NCBI GenBank assembly: GCA_904419075.1
Contig: CAJFQM010000006.1
Coordinates: 80,705 to 144,704 of the forward strand
From: an uncultured Clostridia bacterium
Lineage (GTDB): Bacteria; Bacillota; Clostridia; Christensenellales; Borkfalkiaceae
Direction of reading: 5' to 3'
DNA length: 64,000 bases
This document shows positions 1-9,422 of this stretch, piece after piece; the first letter of the stretch is position 1; each line of letters begins with the position of its first letter. A program made the translations under genes and the position numbers. Under the pieces are notes generated by a model, which was not told the DNA's origin, did not search any database, and saw only the letters and a program-made list of their open reading frames with translations.

Positions 1-67
1 GCTCGGAAAGACGATGCCCGCCAAGGGACTGACGCTGATGGATGTGGATTACGAGGAGGAATTTTGA
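1..67 (+). CDS. truA: tRNA pseudouridine synthase A, C-terminal end (partial)
   Basis: The second reading frame from the left edge is open for 21 codons and ends in TGA. It reads LGKTMPAKGLTLMDVDYEEE, which matches the usual TruA C-terminus (hydrophobic-Gly-x-Thr-x-Pro-x-x-Gly-Leu-x-Leu followed by an acidic Tyr-containing end). TruA makes pseudouridine at positions 38-40 of tRNA anticodon arms. Only the tail is in the window, so the catalytic Asp cannot be checked. The next gene starts four bases later, which suggests co-transcription. Confidence 0.6.
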   Translation, partial: LGKTMPAKGLTLMDVDYEEEF

Positions 68-70
68 GAG

Positions 71-1204
71 ATGAAAGAAACAAAGCGATATAATCCGAAC
101 TCGTTCAATGCCGTGCACGCGGCCGTTGCATATTTGGCTTTTTGGCTGATGATGTTCGTCACCGCGTTTCTTTTTTCCGCGGTTTTGGATTCGCGAAGAA
201 ATTTTGAAGTTTCCGATTATTCTCCGTATCTCGTGTTGGAATCCGTTCTGATTGCCGCAGGGATGGGTCTTGTTGCGTTGATCATGTGCCTGTCGGCCAA
301 TGTCAGGCCCGTCAACGGCGGCGGATTTCTCGCACGCAAGGGCTGCGGAATGGAAATTTTAATGGCTTTTGTGCTTATCGGCGGACTTTTGGCTGTTTTT
401 ATGCCTTTGTCGAGCAGTTTCGGCACCGAAATCCGAAATATACAATTTTCTCTCGGCTTTCCGTCGGCAAGCGGCGGAGACGTTCCGATTGCCCCTAGTT
501 TTTGGGCGTATGTCTATATTTTTATCTGTACCCCTTTGCTGCCTGCGATTTTCGAAGAACTCCTGTTCCGCGGCGTCATTTTGCGGGGGCTTCTGCAATT
601 CGGAAAAGTGCCGGCCGTAATCCTTTCGGGCTTTTTCTTCGCGCTCGCACACGGCAGTTTTGAACAGTTTATTTATCAGTTCCTTACGGGAATGATATTC
701 GGGGTTTTGGTATTGGAGACAAAAAATCTCGTCTTGGGAATGGCGGCGCATTTTGCCAATAATTTCTTTGCGGTCTTATTCAGTCTCGTGCTGAGCGGGG
801 TCGAAGTTTCGGCGGAAGGCCGTCCGCATGCGGAGGTATATTCGTCGATCGCGATGATCATGATTTATGCGGTCGGAACGGTTTGCCTCATTGCGGGGAT
901 CGTATATTTCGGAAAGAGGATGTTGCATTCTCAAAGAATTCCCGACCATTCCTGCGGAAATGTAAGGGCTTCTTTTGTGGTCAACGATATGGTTTCGGGA
1001 ACGCTCGTGGAAGAAAAATCGTGGTATGACTGCGGCGGATTGGAAGAGAGCGACGGGGAACAGAAATGTTTTCTCGTCGGAAAAAAGGGAAGAAGTAAAA
1101 TCAACCGCAAAGCGAAAATGGGGCTTTCGATTTTGCTTCTCGCAATCGGTTTTGCAATCGCTTTGGCGATGTCGTTGGTTTCTTTGATAGGATTTGCGAC
1201 CTGA
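71..1204 (+). CDS. CPBP family intramembrane metalloprotease
   Basis: A 377-residue multi-spanning membrane protein. It carries the CPBP (CAAX protease and bacteriocin-processing, Abi) signature: an EExxxR box (E162, E163, R167 in FEELLFRG), then FALAHG and HFANN histidine motifs further along, all in predicted membrane helices. The family cleaves substrates inside the membrane, and some members give bacteriocin immunity or process signalling peptides. No bacteriocin or prenylation genes lie nearby, so the substrate is unknown. The C-terminal ~90 residues form a polar loop with cysteines and end in one more membrane helix, which extends the protein beyond the core domain. It begins right after truA and probably shares its transcript. 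Confidence 0.88.
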   Translation: MKETKRYNPNSFNAVHAAVAYLAFWLMMFVTAFLFSAVLDSRRNFEVSDYSPYLVLESVLIAAGMGLVALIMCLSANVRPVNGGGFLARKGCGMEILMAFVLIGGLLAVFMPLSSSFGTEIRNIQFSLGFPSASGGDVPIAPSFWAYVYIFICTPLLPAIFEELLFRGVILRGLLQFGKVPAVILSGFFFALAHGSFEQFIYQFLTGMIFGVLVLETKNLVLGMAAHFANNFFAVLFSLVLSGVEVSAEGRPHAEVYSSIAMIMIYAVGTVCLIAGIVYFGKRMLHSQRIPDHSCGNVRASFVVNDMVSGTLVEEKSWYDCGGLEESDGEQKCFLVGKKGRSKINRKAKMGLSILLLAIGFAIALAMSLVSLIGFAT

Positions 1205-1264
1205 ACGTTTTAAGGGAAGAATAAATAAAGATAATGAATCGGCCGATGATCGGCGGGAGTGTTT

Positions 1265-2236
1265 ATGGAAATATATATAATTTATCGCGCGTTCGTTTCG
1301 ATTTTCGCTACGGTGCGCGGACTCGAACAAGTAGACGGAAAAATGCTGTTTACCGCCTTGGGAATAGGGGGCGGCATCTGGTTGGTGCTCTTTGTCTTGC
1401 AGGGGTTCGGACTCTATGCGATGGCAAAAAAACGCGAGATGAAAAACAAATGGCTCGTGTTCGTGCCGTTCGCCTCTGTCTGGTATATGGGAAAGCTCGC
1501 GGGTTCGTGCGATGTTTTCGGCAAAAAGATGAAGCGTCCCGGCCTGTATACGATGATTTCCCAAGTCGTAACCGTCCTTGTATGTTCGGCCGCGATAGCG
1601 GTGGAAATTCTTCTGTTTACCACATACGGAACGGAAGAATATAAGGTCATCGGGGAATACGGGGTACAATGGAGCAATCTTCCTCCCGCGGGCAGATACG
1701 CTTTCAATTTTTACGTCATCAGCGACTATATTATTTCGATTGTGGAACTCGTCTATCTGGTTCTTTTGTTTATCCTTTTGATGGGATTGTATAAAAAGTA
1801 CTATACGCGCGGATATATGTTGCTTTCCTTCCTGGCACTCTTTATTCCCATGTCGAGATATATTGCAATATTCGTCATTCGCAACAATAAAGCAATCGAT
1901 TACGAAGCGTATATGCGCGCCCGCAGGGAGGAATTTATCCGCCGTCAGCAGCAACAGCAAAATCCTTACGGCCGTCCTCCTTACAATCAGGGGCCTTATA
2001 ACCAAGGGCCTTACAATCAGGGCCCTTATAATCAGTCGCCGTACGGACAGAATCCCTATCAGCCGCCTTATGGCGGGCAACAGGGAACGCCGCCTCCTCA
2101 GGAGGATCCTTTCTCGGAATTTTCTTCCAAGGGAAGCGGTACTCCGAAACAAAGCGAAGAGAATCGGGAAAATGCTTCGGGGGAGGATACCAAAAAATCG
2201 GGCGGAAGTTCGGATTCGGATGATCTGTTCGGTTGA
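1265..2236 (+). CDS. membrane protein with Pro/Tyr/Asn/Gln repeat tail
   Basis: A 323-residue protein of unknown function. About four hydrophobic segments lie in residues 1-215. The motif YAMAKKREMKNKWLVFVPF recalls a group of Firmicute membrane proteins that start with a helix and a conserved 'KWLAFIP'-like loop. The tail (residues ~220-323) is cytosol-like and low complexity: four PYNQG/S repeats, then a Gln/Pro stretch and an acidic Ser-rich end. ATG at 1265 is preferred over a GTG six bases earlier because GGCGGGAG sits at proper spacing only for the ATG. A strong terminator follows. The tail could mediate multivalent binding, but no function is assigned. Confidence 0.7.
   Translation: MEIYIIYRAFVSIFATVRGLEQVDGKMLFTALGIGGGIWLVLFVLQGFGLYAMAKKREMKNKWLVFVPFASVWYMGKLAGSCDVFGKKMKRPGLYTMISQVVTVLVCSAAIAVEILLFTTYGTEEYKVIGEYGVQWSNLPPAGRYAFNFYVISDYIISIVELVYLVLLFILLMGLYKKYYTRGYMLLSFLALFIPMSRYIAIFVIRNNKAIDYEAYMRARREEFIRRQQQQQNPYGRPPYNQGPYNQGPYNQGPYNQSPYGQNPYQPPYGGQQGTPPPQEDPFSEFSSKGSGTPKQSEENRENASGEDTKKSGGSSDSDDLFG
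1979..2038 (+). repeat. four tandem 15-bp coding repeats (PYNQG)
   Basis: Four in-phase 15-base units starting with CCT TAY AAY CAR encode PYNQG three times and PYNQS once. Units differ only at synonymous third positions except for the last Gly-to-Ser change. In-frame repeats like this can expand or contract without breaking the frame. Confidence 0.9.
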
Positions 2237-2276
2237 TTGAGAAGGCAGAAAACCGTTTCGGGCAGACGAAAAAAAT

Positions 2277-2320
2277 AAAAAGGCGGAAATAAGCGAAAGT
2301 TATAATTCCGCCTTTTTTTT
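2277..2320 (+). terminator. intrinsic terminator after the PYNQG-repeat membrane protein
   Basis: AAAAAGGCGGAA (2277-2288) pairs with TTCCGCCTTTTT (2306-2317) and a run of eight T follows the GC core. It ends the transcription unit before the mnmE promoter. Confidence 0.9.
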
Positions 2321-2342
2321 CTGTAAAAATACTTCAAAACGG

Positions 2343-2371
2343 TTTACACGGTGAAAGCTCTGTGATATAAT
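2343..2371 (+). promoter_or_regulatory. sigma-A promoter for mnmE
   Basis: TTTACA, 17 bases, TATAAT. It lies between the terminator at 2277-2320 and mnmE, with the mnmE SD (AAGGAGG) about 30 bases downstream. Confidence 0.8.
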
Positions 2372-2414
2372 AAGAATAATCATAAATTAGAGTTATAGCA
2401 AGGAGGCGTAAAAA

Positions 2415-3755
2415 ATGAAGGAAAGAAACATAGCGGCAATCGCCACGCCTCCCGGAAAAGGGGGCGTGGCGATCGTGCGGATCAGTGGCGACAGTCCTCT
2501 TTCCATAGCGGAAAAAATGTTCGTTCCGTCGGGAAAGACGGCGGTGAAGGATTTTCAGCCGTATCGTCTGTATCCGGGCGAAATCGACGGCGGAAACTTT
2601 ACCGATTACGGACTTTGCGTATATTTCAAAGCTCCCGCCAGCTATACGGGCGAAGACGTGGTGGAATTTCACTGTCACGGTGGGGAGAATATCGCCCGCG
2701 GGATTTTGAAACGGACTTTCCGGTTCGGCGCGGCGGCTGCCGGGCGCGGGGAATTTACCAAGCGGGCGTTTCTCAACGGAAAACTTTCCCTTGCATCCGC
2801 CGAAGGAATCGCGGACATGATCAACGGGGAATCGGAAGCGGAAGTCAGGGCGGGGTATCTTCTTTACAGCGAGCGGTTGACGGAAAAAGTTCGGGAAATT
2901 CAAGCTCTTCTCAAAGAAGTACTGGCGGGGATCGACGCGGCGATCGATTATCCCGAAGAGGGAATCGAGGAGGAATCTACGGACGATATACGTTTGACTC
3001 TGCAACGCGCGAAGGGAGAAGTTTCCGTTCTTCTTTCCGGATATTCTAAGGGCAAAAAAATAAAATCGGGGGTTACGGTCGCCCTCTGCGGCAAGCCGAA
3101 TACGGGAAAGAGTTCTCTTTTGAACAGGCTTCTCGGCTATGAAAAAGCGATCGTATCGGATATTGCGGGTACGACGCGGGACGCGGTGGAAGGCGTGTTG
3201 GAAATCGAGGGCGTGCGTTTCAATCTTTACGATACGGCGGGAGTGCGCGAGAGCGGAGACAGGATAGAAAATATCGGTATCGAGCGCGCGGAAAATATCG
3301 TCCGTTCCGCGGATCTCGTAGTGTTCGTGGCGGATTCGGCGGCGGGGACGGACGGAGACGATGCGCGCGTTTTGGAGCTCGCGAAGGGCAAACCGCTCGT
3401 GAAGGTTTTCAATAAAATCGACCTGACGAACGACGAAACGGAGACGGACGCCGACGTTCTGACCTCCGCGGTGACAGGCGAGGGAATAGAGAGGCTGAAA
3501 GAGCTCCTTTACGAAAAGAGTTTCGGCGCCCGCGGAGAAGATGCGGCGTTTCTCATAGAGGAAAGACACTATGATGCGTTAAGAAGGGCGGAAACGGCTC
3601 TTAAACGGGCGGTTGCGGCCTGCGGCGAATTATCTCTCGACCTCGTGGGAATCGACGTCGGCGATGCGTGGGAGAGCCTCGGAGAGATTACGGGAGAGAC
3701 GGCTTCGGAATCGATTATCGAAGAAATTTTCTCGAAATTTTGCGTAGGGAAATAA
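2415..3755 (+). CDS. mnmE: tRNA uridine-5-carboxymethylaminomethyl(34) synthesis GTPase MnmE
   Basis: A 446-residue protein of normal family length. The N-terminal folate-binding domain starts with the usual TIAAIATPPG-like motif. A G domain is inserted in the helical domain, with P-loop GKPNTGKSS, switch motif DIAGTTRD, G3 DTAGVR and G4 NKID. The C-terminus ends in FCVGK, holding the conserved catalytic Cys. MnmE works with MnmG to install the cmnm5 group on wobble uridine 34 of several tRNAs. No mnmG, rsmG or rnpA is adjacent, so this is not the classic mnmEG-rsmG arrangement. The start has a strong SD (AAGGAGGCG) and its own promoter. Confidence 0.97.
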   Translation: MKERNIAAIATPPGKGGVAIVRISGDSPLSIAEKMFVPSGKTAVKDFQPYRLYPGEIDGGNFTDYGLCVYFKAPASYTGEDVVEFHCHGGENIARGILKRTFRFGAAAAGRGEFTKRAFLNGKLSLASAEGIADMINGESEAEVRAGYLLYSERLTEKVREIQALLKEVLAGIDAAIDYPEEGIEEESTDDIRLTLQRAKGEVSVLLSGYSKGKKIKSGVTVALCGKPNTGKSSLLNRLLGYEKAIVSDIAGTTRDAVEGVLEIEGVRFNLYDTAGVRESGDRIENIGIERAENIVRSADLVVFVADSAAGTDGDDARVLELAKGKPLVKVFNKIDLTNDETETDADVLTSAVTGEGIERLKELLYEKSFGARGEDAAFLIEERHYDALRRAETALKRAVAACGELSLDLVGIDVGDAWESLGEITGETASESIIEEIFSKFCVGK

Positions 3756-3780
3756 ACGGCGGGAAGAAAGAGGGAGAATT

Positions 3781-4674
3781 ATGGTCAATCTTGAATTATA
3801 CAGAGTATTTTATACGGTGGCGAAATGCGGCAGCCTGACCAAGGCGGCGGAAGAATTGTATATTTCCCAGCCGGCCGTTTCTCAGTCGATAAAGCAGCTG
3901 GAAAATCAGCTGGGAATATCCCTGTTCAACCGTACGCATCGCGGCATGGAGCTTTCCGCGCAGGGTGGAAAATTGATTTTTTCCAAAATCGAACAGGCGC
4001 TCAATCTCCTCAACGAAGCGGAAGATATGATCGCCCAGCTGAATACGTCCGCTTCGGGGACGATACGGATCGGCGCTTCGGATACGATTTTCGAGTATTT
4101 CCTCGCGGATAAAATCGTGACGTATCACGAAAAATTCCCCGCGGTGAAGATAGAGCTGGTTTCCGACCTTACGCATAAGACGCTGGAAGCGCTGAAAACG
4201 AATAAATGCGACGTAGGGTTTATCAATCTTCCCATCCCCTCCGATCCCGAGCTTACCGTATACGGCAACTGTATGCGGCTCACGGACGTGTTTGTAACGA
4301 ACGAACAGCATATAGAATTGACGAAGGGAGTTATTCCCTTGTCGAAATTGCAGGAATATCCCCTGATTTTAATGGATCCGAACACGATTGCGCGGAAATC
4401 GATGACGGTCTTTCTGGAAAATAACGGGATCGAATTGAAACCGTCGATTGAAATCAGCAGTTGGGATCTCATGAAACGTCTGGTGATCCGCGGCATGGGA
4501 GTGGGCTGTATTCCGAGGGAATACGCTCTTCATCGTCTGGCGGATAAATCCATGTACGAAATCAAGACGGATCCCGCGCTTCCCGCGCGGTCTGTCGGCA
4601 TGGCGCTGCCCAAAAACGCACAGATTCCCTATGCGCTCCGCGCGTTTATAGATCTTTTCGATTTGGATATATAA
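3781..4674 (+). CDS. LysR family transcriptional regulator
   Basis: A 297-residue protein. The N-terminal winged helix-turn-helix (residues ~1-60, with LTKAAEELYISQPAVSQSI) is followed by a linker helix and a type 2 periplasmic-binding-like effector domain, starting around residue 90 at GTIRIGASD. LysR proteins usually control a divergent neighbour, but here the gene follows mnmE in the same direction by 25 bases and lepA comes next, so the target is not obvious from context. The effector is unknown. SD GGGAG lies at good spacing. Confidence 0.92.
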   Translation: MVNLELYRVFYTVAKCGSLTKAAEELYISQPAVSQSIKQLENQLGISLFNRTHRGMELSAQGGKLIFSKIEQALNLLNEAEDMIAQLNTSASGTIRIGASDTIFEYFLADKIVTYHEKFPAVKIELVSDLTHKTLEALKTNKCDVGFINLPIPSDPELTVYGNCMRLTDVFVTNEQHIELTKGVIPLSKLQEYPLILMDPNTIARKSMTVFLENNGIELKPSIEISSWDLMKRLVIRGMGVGCIPREYALHRLADKSMYEIKTDPALPARSVGMALPKNAQIPYALRAFIDLFDLDI

Positions 4675-4747
4675 GAATTTCGGCAACGGAAATTCTTGAT
4701 ACAGGCTTTTTATAGGAAAAAAGGCCGTTTTATAGAGGAAAAAGACA

Positions 4748-6556
4748 ATGGCGAAACCCAATCCGCTTCTCAGAAATTTTTGTATTATTGCACATATCGA
4801 CCACGGCAAGAGCACGCTTGCCGACCGCCTCATCGAGCGCACGGGCCAAGTCTCCAAGAGGGACATGGAGGAGCAGCTCCTCGACAGCATGGACATCGAG
4901 CGGGAGCGCGGCATTACGATCAAACTCACGCCCGTCCGCATGTATTATACGGCGAAGGACGGAAAGGAATACGAATTCAACCTCATCGACACGCCGGGAC
5001 ATGTGGACTTTACGTACGAAGTCAGCCGTTCTCTGGCTGCCTGCGAGGGCGCGATCCTCGTGGTGGACGCCACGCAGGGAGTGGAGGCGCAGACGCTTGC
5101 GAACGTCTATCTCGCGATAGAGAATAATCTCGAAATTTTGCCCGTCGTCAATAAAATCGACCTTCCCAGCGCGCGCGTGGACGAGGCGAAAAAGGAAATC
5201 GAAGAGGTCATCGGGTTGGATGCGAGCTATGCTCCCTGTGTATCCGCCAAAGAGGGATTGAATATAGACGATCTCCTCGAAGCGATCGTCAAATATTTCC
5301 CGCCTCCCGACGGGGATACGGACAAGCCGCTGAAAGCGCTCATTTTTGACAGCTACTACGACAATTATAAAGGGGTCATTCTCTTCGTCCGCCTCAAAGA
5401 CGGCAGGGTAAAGGTCGGGGATAAAATCAAGACCTTCCTTTCCGATACCGTGTACGACGTCACGGAGGTGGGTGCCTTTGCCCCCAATCTCCTTCCGAAA
5501 GCCGAGCTCGCCGCGGGCGAGGTCGGCTATATCGCGGCTTCCATCAAGTCCATTCAGGACGTGGCGGTAGGCGATACGGTAACTTTTGCGCTCAATCCCG
5601 CGGCCGAGCCGCTCCCCGGGTATAAAAAAGTACAGCCGGTGGTGTTCTGCGGTATTTATCCTCTGGACGGGAGCCGCTTCAACGACCTGAAAGACGCGAT
5701 TATGAAATTACAGCTCAACGATGCGTCCCTGATTTTCGAACCCGATACTTCCGTGGCGCTCGGCTTCGGGTTCCGATGCGGATTTTTGGGGCTCTTGCAC
5801 ATGGAGATCATTCAGGAGCGGATAGAGCGGGAGTTTAATCTCGAAATCATCACTACGGCGCCCAGCGTCAGCTATCTCGTGCATAAGACGGACGGAACGG
5901 AATTTTTCGTGGACAATCCTTCCCACCTGCCCGAGCCCTCCGATATCGAGTATATGGAAGAGCCCATCGTCAAGGCGGATATCTATACGCCGCCCGACTA
6001 TATGGGCCCCGTAATGGATCTCTGTAAAGAAAAGCGCGGGGTATTCAAGAATATGACCTATCTCGACGAACGCCGCGTAAAGCTGGAATATACGCTCCCC
6101 CTGAACGAAATCGTCTATGACTTTTTCGACGGACTCAAATCGCGGACGAAGGGATACGCGAGTTTCGATTATGAAATCGCGGGTTACGAGCGTTCCAAAT
6201 TGGTCAAATTGGATATCCTTCTGAACGGAGAAGTATGCGACGCGCTTTCGACCATCGTTTTCGAAGACAGAGCCTACGAGCGGGGGCGGACGCTTTGTGA
6301 AAATTTGAAGGAAGCCATTCCTCGTCAACTGTTCGAGGTTCCCGTACAGGCGGCAATCGGCGGGAAAATTATCGCCCGCGAGACGGTCAAGGCGGTTCGG
6401 AAGGACGTCCTTGCCAAGTGTTACGGCGGCGACATCACGAGAAAGCGCAAGCTCCTCGAAAAGCAGAAGGAGGGGAAAAAGCGCATGCGCCAGGTCGGAA
6501 GCGTACAGGTTCCCTCCGAAGTGTTCATGGAAATTCTCAAAACGAATAAAGATTGA
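4748..6556 (+). CDS. lepA: elongation factor 4 (LepA)
   Basis: A 602-residue GTPase of standard length. G1 motif AHIDHGKST and G3 motif DTPGHVDF are present, with NKIDLP as G4. EF-Tu-like domain II, EF-G-like domains III and V and the LepA-specific C-terminal domain (ending [16 protein letters not shown]) all follow. LepA acts on the ribosome and affects 30S assembly and translation under stress. In many Clostridia lepA precedes hemW, and the same order is kept here with one small gene between. Confidence 0.97.
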   Translation: MAKPNPLLRNFCIIAHIDHGKSTLADRLIERTGQVSKRDMEEQLLDSMDIERERGITIKLTPVRMYYTAKDGKEYEFNLIDTPGHVDFTYEVSRSLAACEGAILVVDATQGVEAQTLANVYLAIENNLEILPVVNKIDLPSARVDEAKKEIEEVIGLDASYAPCVSAKEGLNIDDLLEAIVKYFPPPDGDTDKPLKALIFDSYYDNYKGVILFVRLKDGRVKVGDKIKTFLSDTVYDVTEVGAFAPNLLPKAELAAGEVGYIAASIKSIQDVAVGDTVTFALNPAAEPLPGYKKVQPVVFCGIYPLDGSRFNDLKDAIMKLQLNDASLIFEPDTSVALGFGFRCGFLGLLHMEIIQERIEREFNLEIITTAPSVSYLVHKTDGTEFFVDNPSHLPEPSDIEYMEEPIVKADIYTPPDYMGPVMDLCKEKRGVFKNMTYLDERRVKLEYTLPLNEIVYDFFDGLKSRTKGYASFDYEIAGYERSKLVKLDILLNGEVCDALSTIVFEDRAYERGRTLCENLKEAIPRQLFEVPVQAAIGGKIIARETVKAVRKDVLAKCYGGDITRKRKLLEKQKEGKKRMRQVGSVQVPSEVFMEILKTNKD

Positions 6557-6620
6557 CAGATCCGGGCCGACTTCAATAAACCGGCAGGAAACGGAAATCG
6601 TTTCAAGGCGGAGGCGGAAA

Positions 6621-6953
6621 ATGGCAAATTCTTTTTTCGAGCGCGTATATAAATTGCTGAAACAGATCCCGAAAGGGAAAGTAGTGACCTACGGACAGAT
6701 CGCGGTCATGCTGGGATGTCCCCGCATGGCGCGTCAGGTAGGCTATGCGCTGCACGTCAATCCCGAACCGGGCGTTATCCCGTGTCATCGGGTGCTCAAC
6801 CGTTTCGGCGCCCTGGCGCCCGCCTTTGCGTTCGGCGGAGCGGAGATACAGGCGGCGCTGCTCGAAGCGGAAGGCATAGAGGTGCGGGAGGACTTTACGG
6901 TAGATCTCGATAAATACCGTTGGGACGGCAAGGAGGCCGTCGTGGATTTTTAA
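6621..6953 (+). CDS. single-domain MGMT family protein with PCHR active site
   Basis: A 110-residue protein comprising only the C-terminal, DNA-binding and active-site half of O6-alkylguanine-DNA alkyltransferase. It contains GKVVTYGQIA (helix-turn-helix region) and VIPCHRV with Cys55. Classical alkyltransferase-like (ATL) proteins of this size carry Trp in place of this Cys, whereas here the acceptor Cys is present, so alkyl transfer is chemically possible. The N-terminal domain of Ada/Ogt is missing. ATG at 6621 has a GGCGGAGGCGG SD. An upstream in-frame extension into lepA lacks homology and is rejected. hemW starts eight bases after the stop. Confidence 0.85.
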   Translation: MANSFFERVYKLLKQIPKGKVVTYGQIAVMLGCPRMARQVGYALHVNPEPGVIPCHRVLNRFGALAPAFAFGGAEIQAALLEAEGIEVREDFTVDLDKYRWDGKEAVVDF

Positions 6954-6961
6954 GGAGAATT

Positions 6962-8080
6962 ATGGCAGGTATCTATATTCATATCCCGTTTTGCAGACAT
7001 AAGTGCAGTTATTGCGATTTCGTTTCCTTTCCCGACAAAATCGACTATGCCGAAGCCTATATGGCCTGTCTGTATAAAGAATTGAAAATGCGCGGCAAAG
7101 AACTGCGGGATTATACTTTCGATACGGTGTATTTCGGCGGCGGAACGCCTTCCTATATTCCGCCGAAGCTCATTCTCGGCGCGATGAATCAGATACGCAA
7201 GTGTTTTACGCTTTCAAAGGACGCGGAAGTGACGCTGGAACTCAATCCGGGTACGATCGGGGAGAGTAAAGTAAAGATTTATAAAGAAGCGGGGATCAAC
7301 CGCTATTCGATAGGACTTCAAACGGCGATAGACGAACAGCTCGCGGATATCGGACGTATCCATAACGTTCGGGATTACGTATACGCGACGAAACTTCTGA
7401 AAGGGGAAAATTTCAGCACCGACGTCATGCTCGGTCTGAAAAATCAGAGCAAAGAAGACATCGGAAAGACGATAGAGCTCGCGGCGGCATGCGGCTCGAA
7501 ACACATATCCATGTATGCGTTGACGGTGGAGGACGGCACGCCCATATACACCGATTATCTCAACGGAGAACTGCCCGATTCGGACGAGGTCGCGGATATG
7601 TACGATTTCGGGAGAAAACTCCTCAAAAAGTTCGGCTTCGAGCGCTACGAGATTTCCAATTTTGCAAAGCCGGGCTTTGAAAGCAGACATAATCTCAATT
7701 ATTGGAAGCGGGGCGAATATATCGGTTTCGGCGTGGCTGCAAGCTCCTTTATGAAGGGAAAGAGGTTTACCAATACCTTTAATTTGGACGAATACATGAA
7801 ATGCATAATTTCCGGTTTTTATCCCGCGATAGACTGCGAGGAGGTCTCGGAAACCGATGCAAAATTCGAATTTATCATGCTCGGCCTGCGCACGAAATAC
7901 GGGGTTTCCCTCTCGGAGTATGAAAAGAACTTCGGCAGTTCTCTCGAATCGGATTTCCCCAAAGCATTGGAAAAGAGCGGCCGCTATCTCGAACGGGAAG
8001 GGGATACGCTGAGAATCAAAGACAAGTATTTGTACGTTCAGAACTCCGTGCTCATGCCCTTCATGGAAGAACATGCGTGA
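6962..8080 (+). CDS. hemW: radical SAM family heme chaperone HemW
   Basis: A 372-residue protein. The radical SAM cluster motif CxxxCxxC is C11, C15 and C18 in FCRHKCSYCDF. Next come GGGTPSYI and the HemW-like C-terminal domain. HemW binds heme and delivers it to respiratory enzymes. It was long misnamed oxygen-independent coproporphyrinogen oxidase (HemN), but HemN has one more N-terminal region and a further Cys, which are absent here. ATG at 6962 with SD AAGGAG fits the usual 'GIYIHIPFC' start. It is co-directional with lepA and the MGMT gene. Confidence 0.95.
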   Translation: MAGIYIHIPFCRHKCSYCDFVSFPDKIDYAEAYMACLYKELKMRGKELRDYTFDTVYFGGGTPSYIPPKLILGAMNQIRKCFTLSKDAEVTLELNPGTIGESKVKIYKEAGINRYSIGLQTAIDEQLADIGRIHNVRDYVYATKLLKGENFSTDVMLGLKNQSKEDIGKTIELAAACGSKHISMYALTVEDGTPIYTDYLNGELPDSDEVADMYDFGRKLLKKFGFERYEISNFAKPGFESRHNLNYWKRGEYIGFGVAASSFMKGKRFTNTFNLDEYMKCIISGFYPAIDCEEVSETDAKFEFIMLGLRTKYGVSLSEYEKNFGSSLESDFPKALEKSGRYLEREGDTLRIKDKYLYVQNSVLMPFMEEHA

Positions 8081-8343
8081 CGCGTGCCTGATTTCATAAA
8101 CGGCAAAGTTCTGCGTTTTTGTTCGCTCGCTTACTATCGGTTAGCTTCTTTGCGGCGCCTTGAACTGCGGGCTTCCAAACAGATAATTCTGTTTACGGAA
8201 TGTGAAAAATCGGTAAGAAATAAAAATTTTTTCCGATTGCCGCAACCGAAAGAGAAAAGATTTCTACTCTTATAAAAGAAAAATTTTCAGACCGAGCGGT
8301 CGGACAAGCGAGGCGGAATATAGAAAAAGGCGGTGAATTGGTT

Positions 8344-9288
8344 ATGGAGAAACTGAATATCCGCCGTGCGGTGGTAACGGGCTGTACGGGGGCGGTGGGA
8401 ACGGCTCTCGTCAGAGAATTGACAAAGCGCGGCGCGGAAGTTCTTGCATTGTGCCGCAAGAGTTCCGAACGGACGGCCCGTCTTGCGGGGCTCGAAAACG
8501 TAAAAATCGAAGATTGTCCGTTGGAAAGGTTGAAGGAACTGAAAAACGGCAAGGGAGAATCATTCGACGCCTTTTTCCATCTGGCCTGGTCGGGAACGAC
8601 GGGGGAAGCGCGGGACGACGTTCGCCGGCAAAGCGACAATATCCGCTATTCTCTGGACGCCGCGGACGCGGCCGAGCGGTTCGGATGCAAGGTGTTCGTG
8701 GGGGCGGGGTCGCAGGCGGAATACGGTCCGTCGGGCGTTCCTCTCAGGCCCGATACGCCGACTTTTCCGAAAAGCGGTTACGGAACGGCAAAGCTCTGTG
8801 CGGGGCAGCTCACCCGTCTGGCGTGCCGAAAGAGAGGAATCAGGCACATTTGGGCGAGGATTTTGAGTGTCTACGGGCCTTGCGACGGAAAGGGCAGCAT
8901 GGTGATGTCGGCGATACAAAAGTTCTTGTCGGGAGAAACTCCGAAGTTTACGGCAGGGGAGCAGATGTGGGATTACCTGTATTCCGAGGACGCGGCGCGG
9001 GCACTGGTTTCTCTCGCCGAATCGGGAAAAGACGGGGGCGTGTATCCGCTCGGAAGCGGAAAATCGAGGCCGCTTAAGGAGTTTATTTTAGCAATCCGGG
9101 ACGCGACAGATAAAACCGCAGAGGCGGATTTCGGGGCGTTGCCGTATTCTTCGGAACAGGTGATGTTTCTTTCGGCGGATACCACGTCCCTTGAAGAGGA
9201 TATTGGCTGGAAGCCTCAAATTTCTTTTGAAGAAGGGATTCAAAAAACGGTGGAATGGTTCAAAAAGGAAAATTTCTTCTCCGCGTAG
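8344..9288 (+). CDS. NAD(P)-dependent sugar epimerase/reductase (extended SDR)
   Basis: A 314-residue extended short-chain dehydrogenase. The Rossmann motif TGCTGAVG is at the N-terminus, followed by FHLAW, an active-site region with Tyr and Lys spaced as YxxxK (SGYGTAKL), and a C-terminal sugar-nucleotide domain (RILSVYGP, DYLYSEDAARAL). It heads the polysaccharide cluster. Because rfbF, rfbG and rfbH downstream make a CDP-3,6-dideoxy-4-keto sugar, this enzyme is a reasonable candidate for the final C4 reduction (abequose- or paratose-synthase role), but sequence alone does not fix this. ATG at 8344 is chosen over TTG at 8338 because AAAGGCGGTG is 8 bases from the ATG. Confidence 0.8.
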   Translation: MEKLNIRRAVVTGCTGAVGTALVRELTKRGAEVLALCRKSSERTARLAGLENVKIEDCPLERLKELKNGKGESFDAFFHLAWSGTTGEARDDVRRQSDNIRYSLDAADAAERFGCKVFVGAGSQAEYGPSGVPLRPDTPTFPKSGYGTAKLCAGQLTRLACRKRGIRHIWARILSVYGPCDGKGSMVMSAIQKFLSGETPKFTAGEQMWDYLYSEDAARALVSLAESGKDGGVYPLGSGKSRPLKEFILAIRDATDKTAEADFGALPYSSEQVMFLSADTTSLEEDIGWKPQISFEEGIQKTVEWFKKENFFSA

Positions 9289-9331
9289 AAAATCGATAGA
9301 CGACGAAAATTATCGGGAGAGGGATAAATAG

Positions 9332-9360
9332 TTGCTTTTTGTAAGGAATTGTACTATAAT
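9332..9360 (+). promoter_or_regulatory. sigma-A promoter for the CDP-sugar operon
   Basis: TTGCTT, 17 bases, TATAAT, placed about 60 bases before the glycosyltransferase start. It gives the downstream genes a transcript separate from the epimerase gene. Confidence 0.75.
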
Positions 9361-9422
9361 AAGAAACGTTGTTACAATTTTATTGCAATCGTAACGGCGG
9401 AGGCGGAGAGAGACGAGTAGGC

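Noticed and set aside
1979..2038. CRISPR-like short tandem units
   Set aside because: The units are contiguous, in frame and protein-coding, with no spacers. No CRISPR array was seen elsewhere.
8084..8275. 63-codon frame after hemW
   Set aside because: No SD and no family; an intergenic stretch whose text looks repeat-like, but no second copy was seen in the window.
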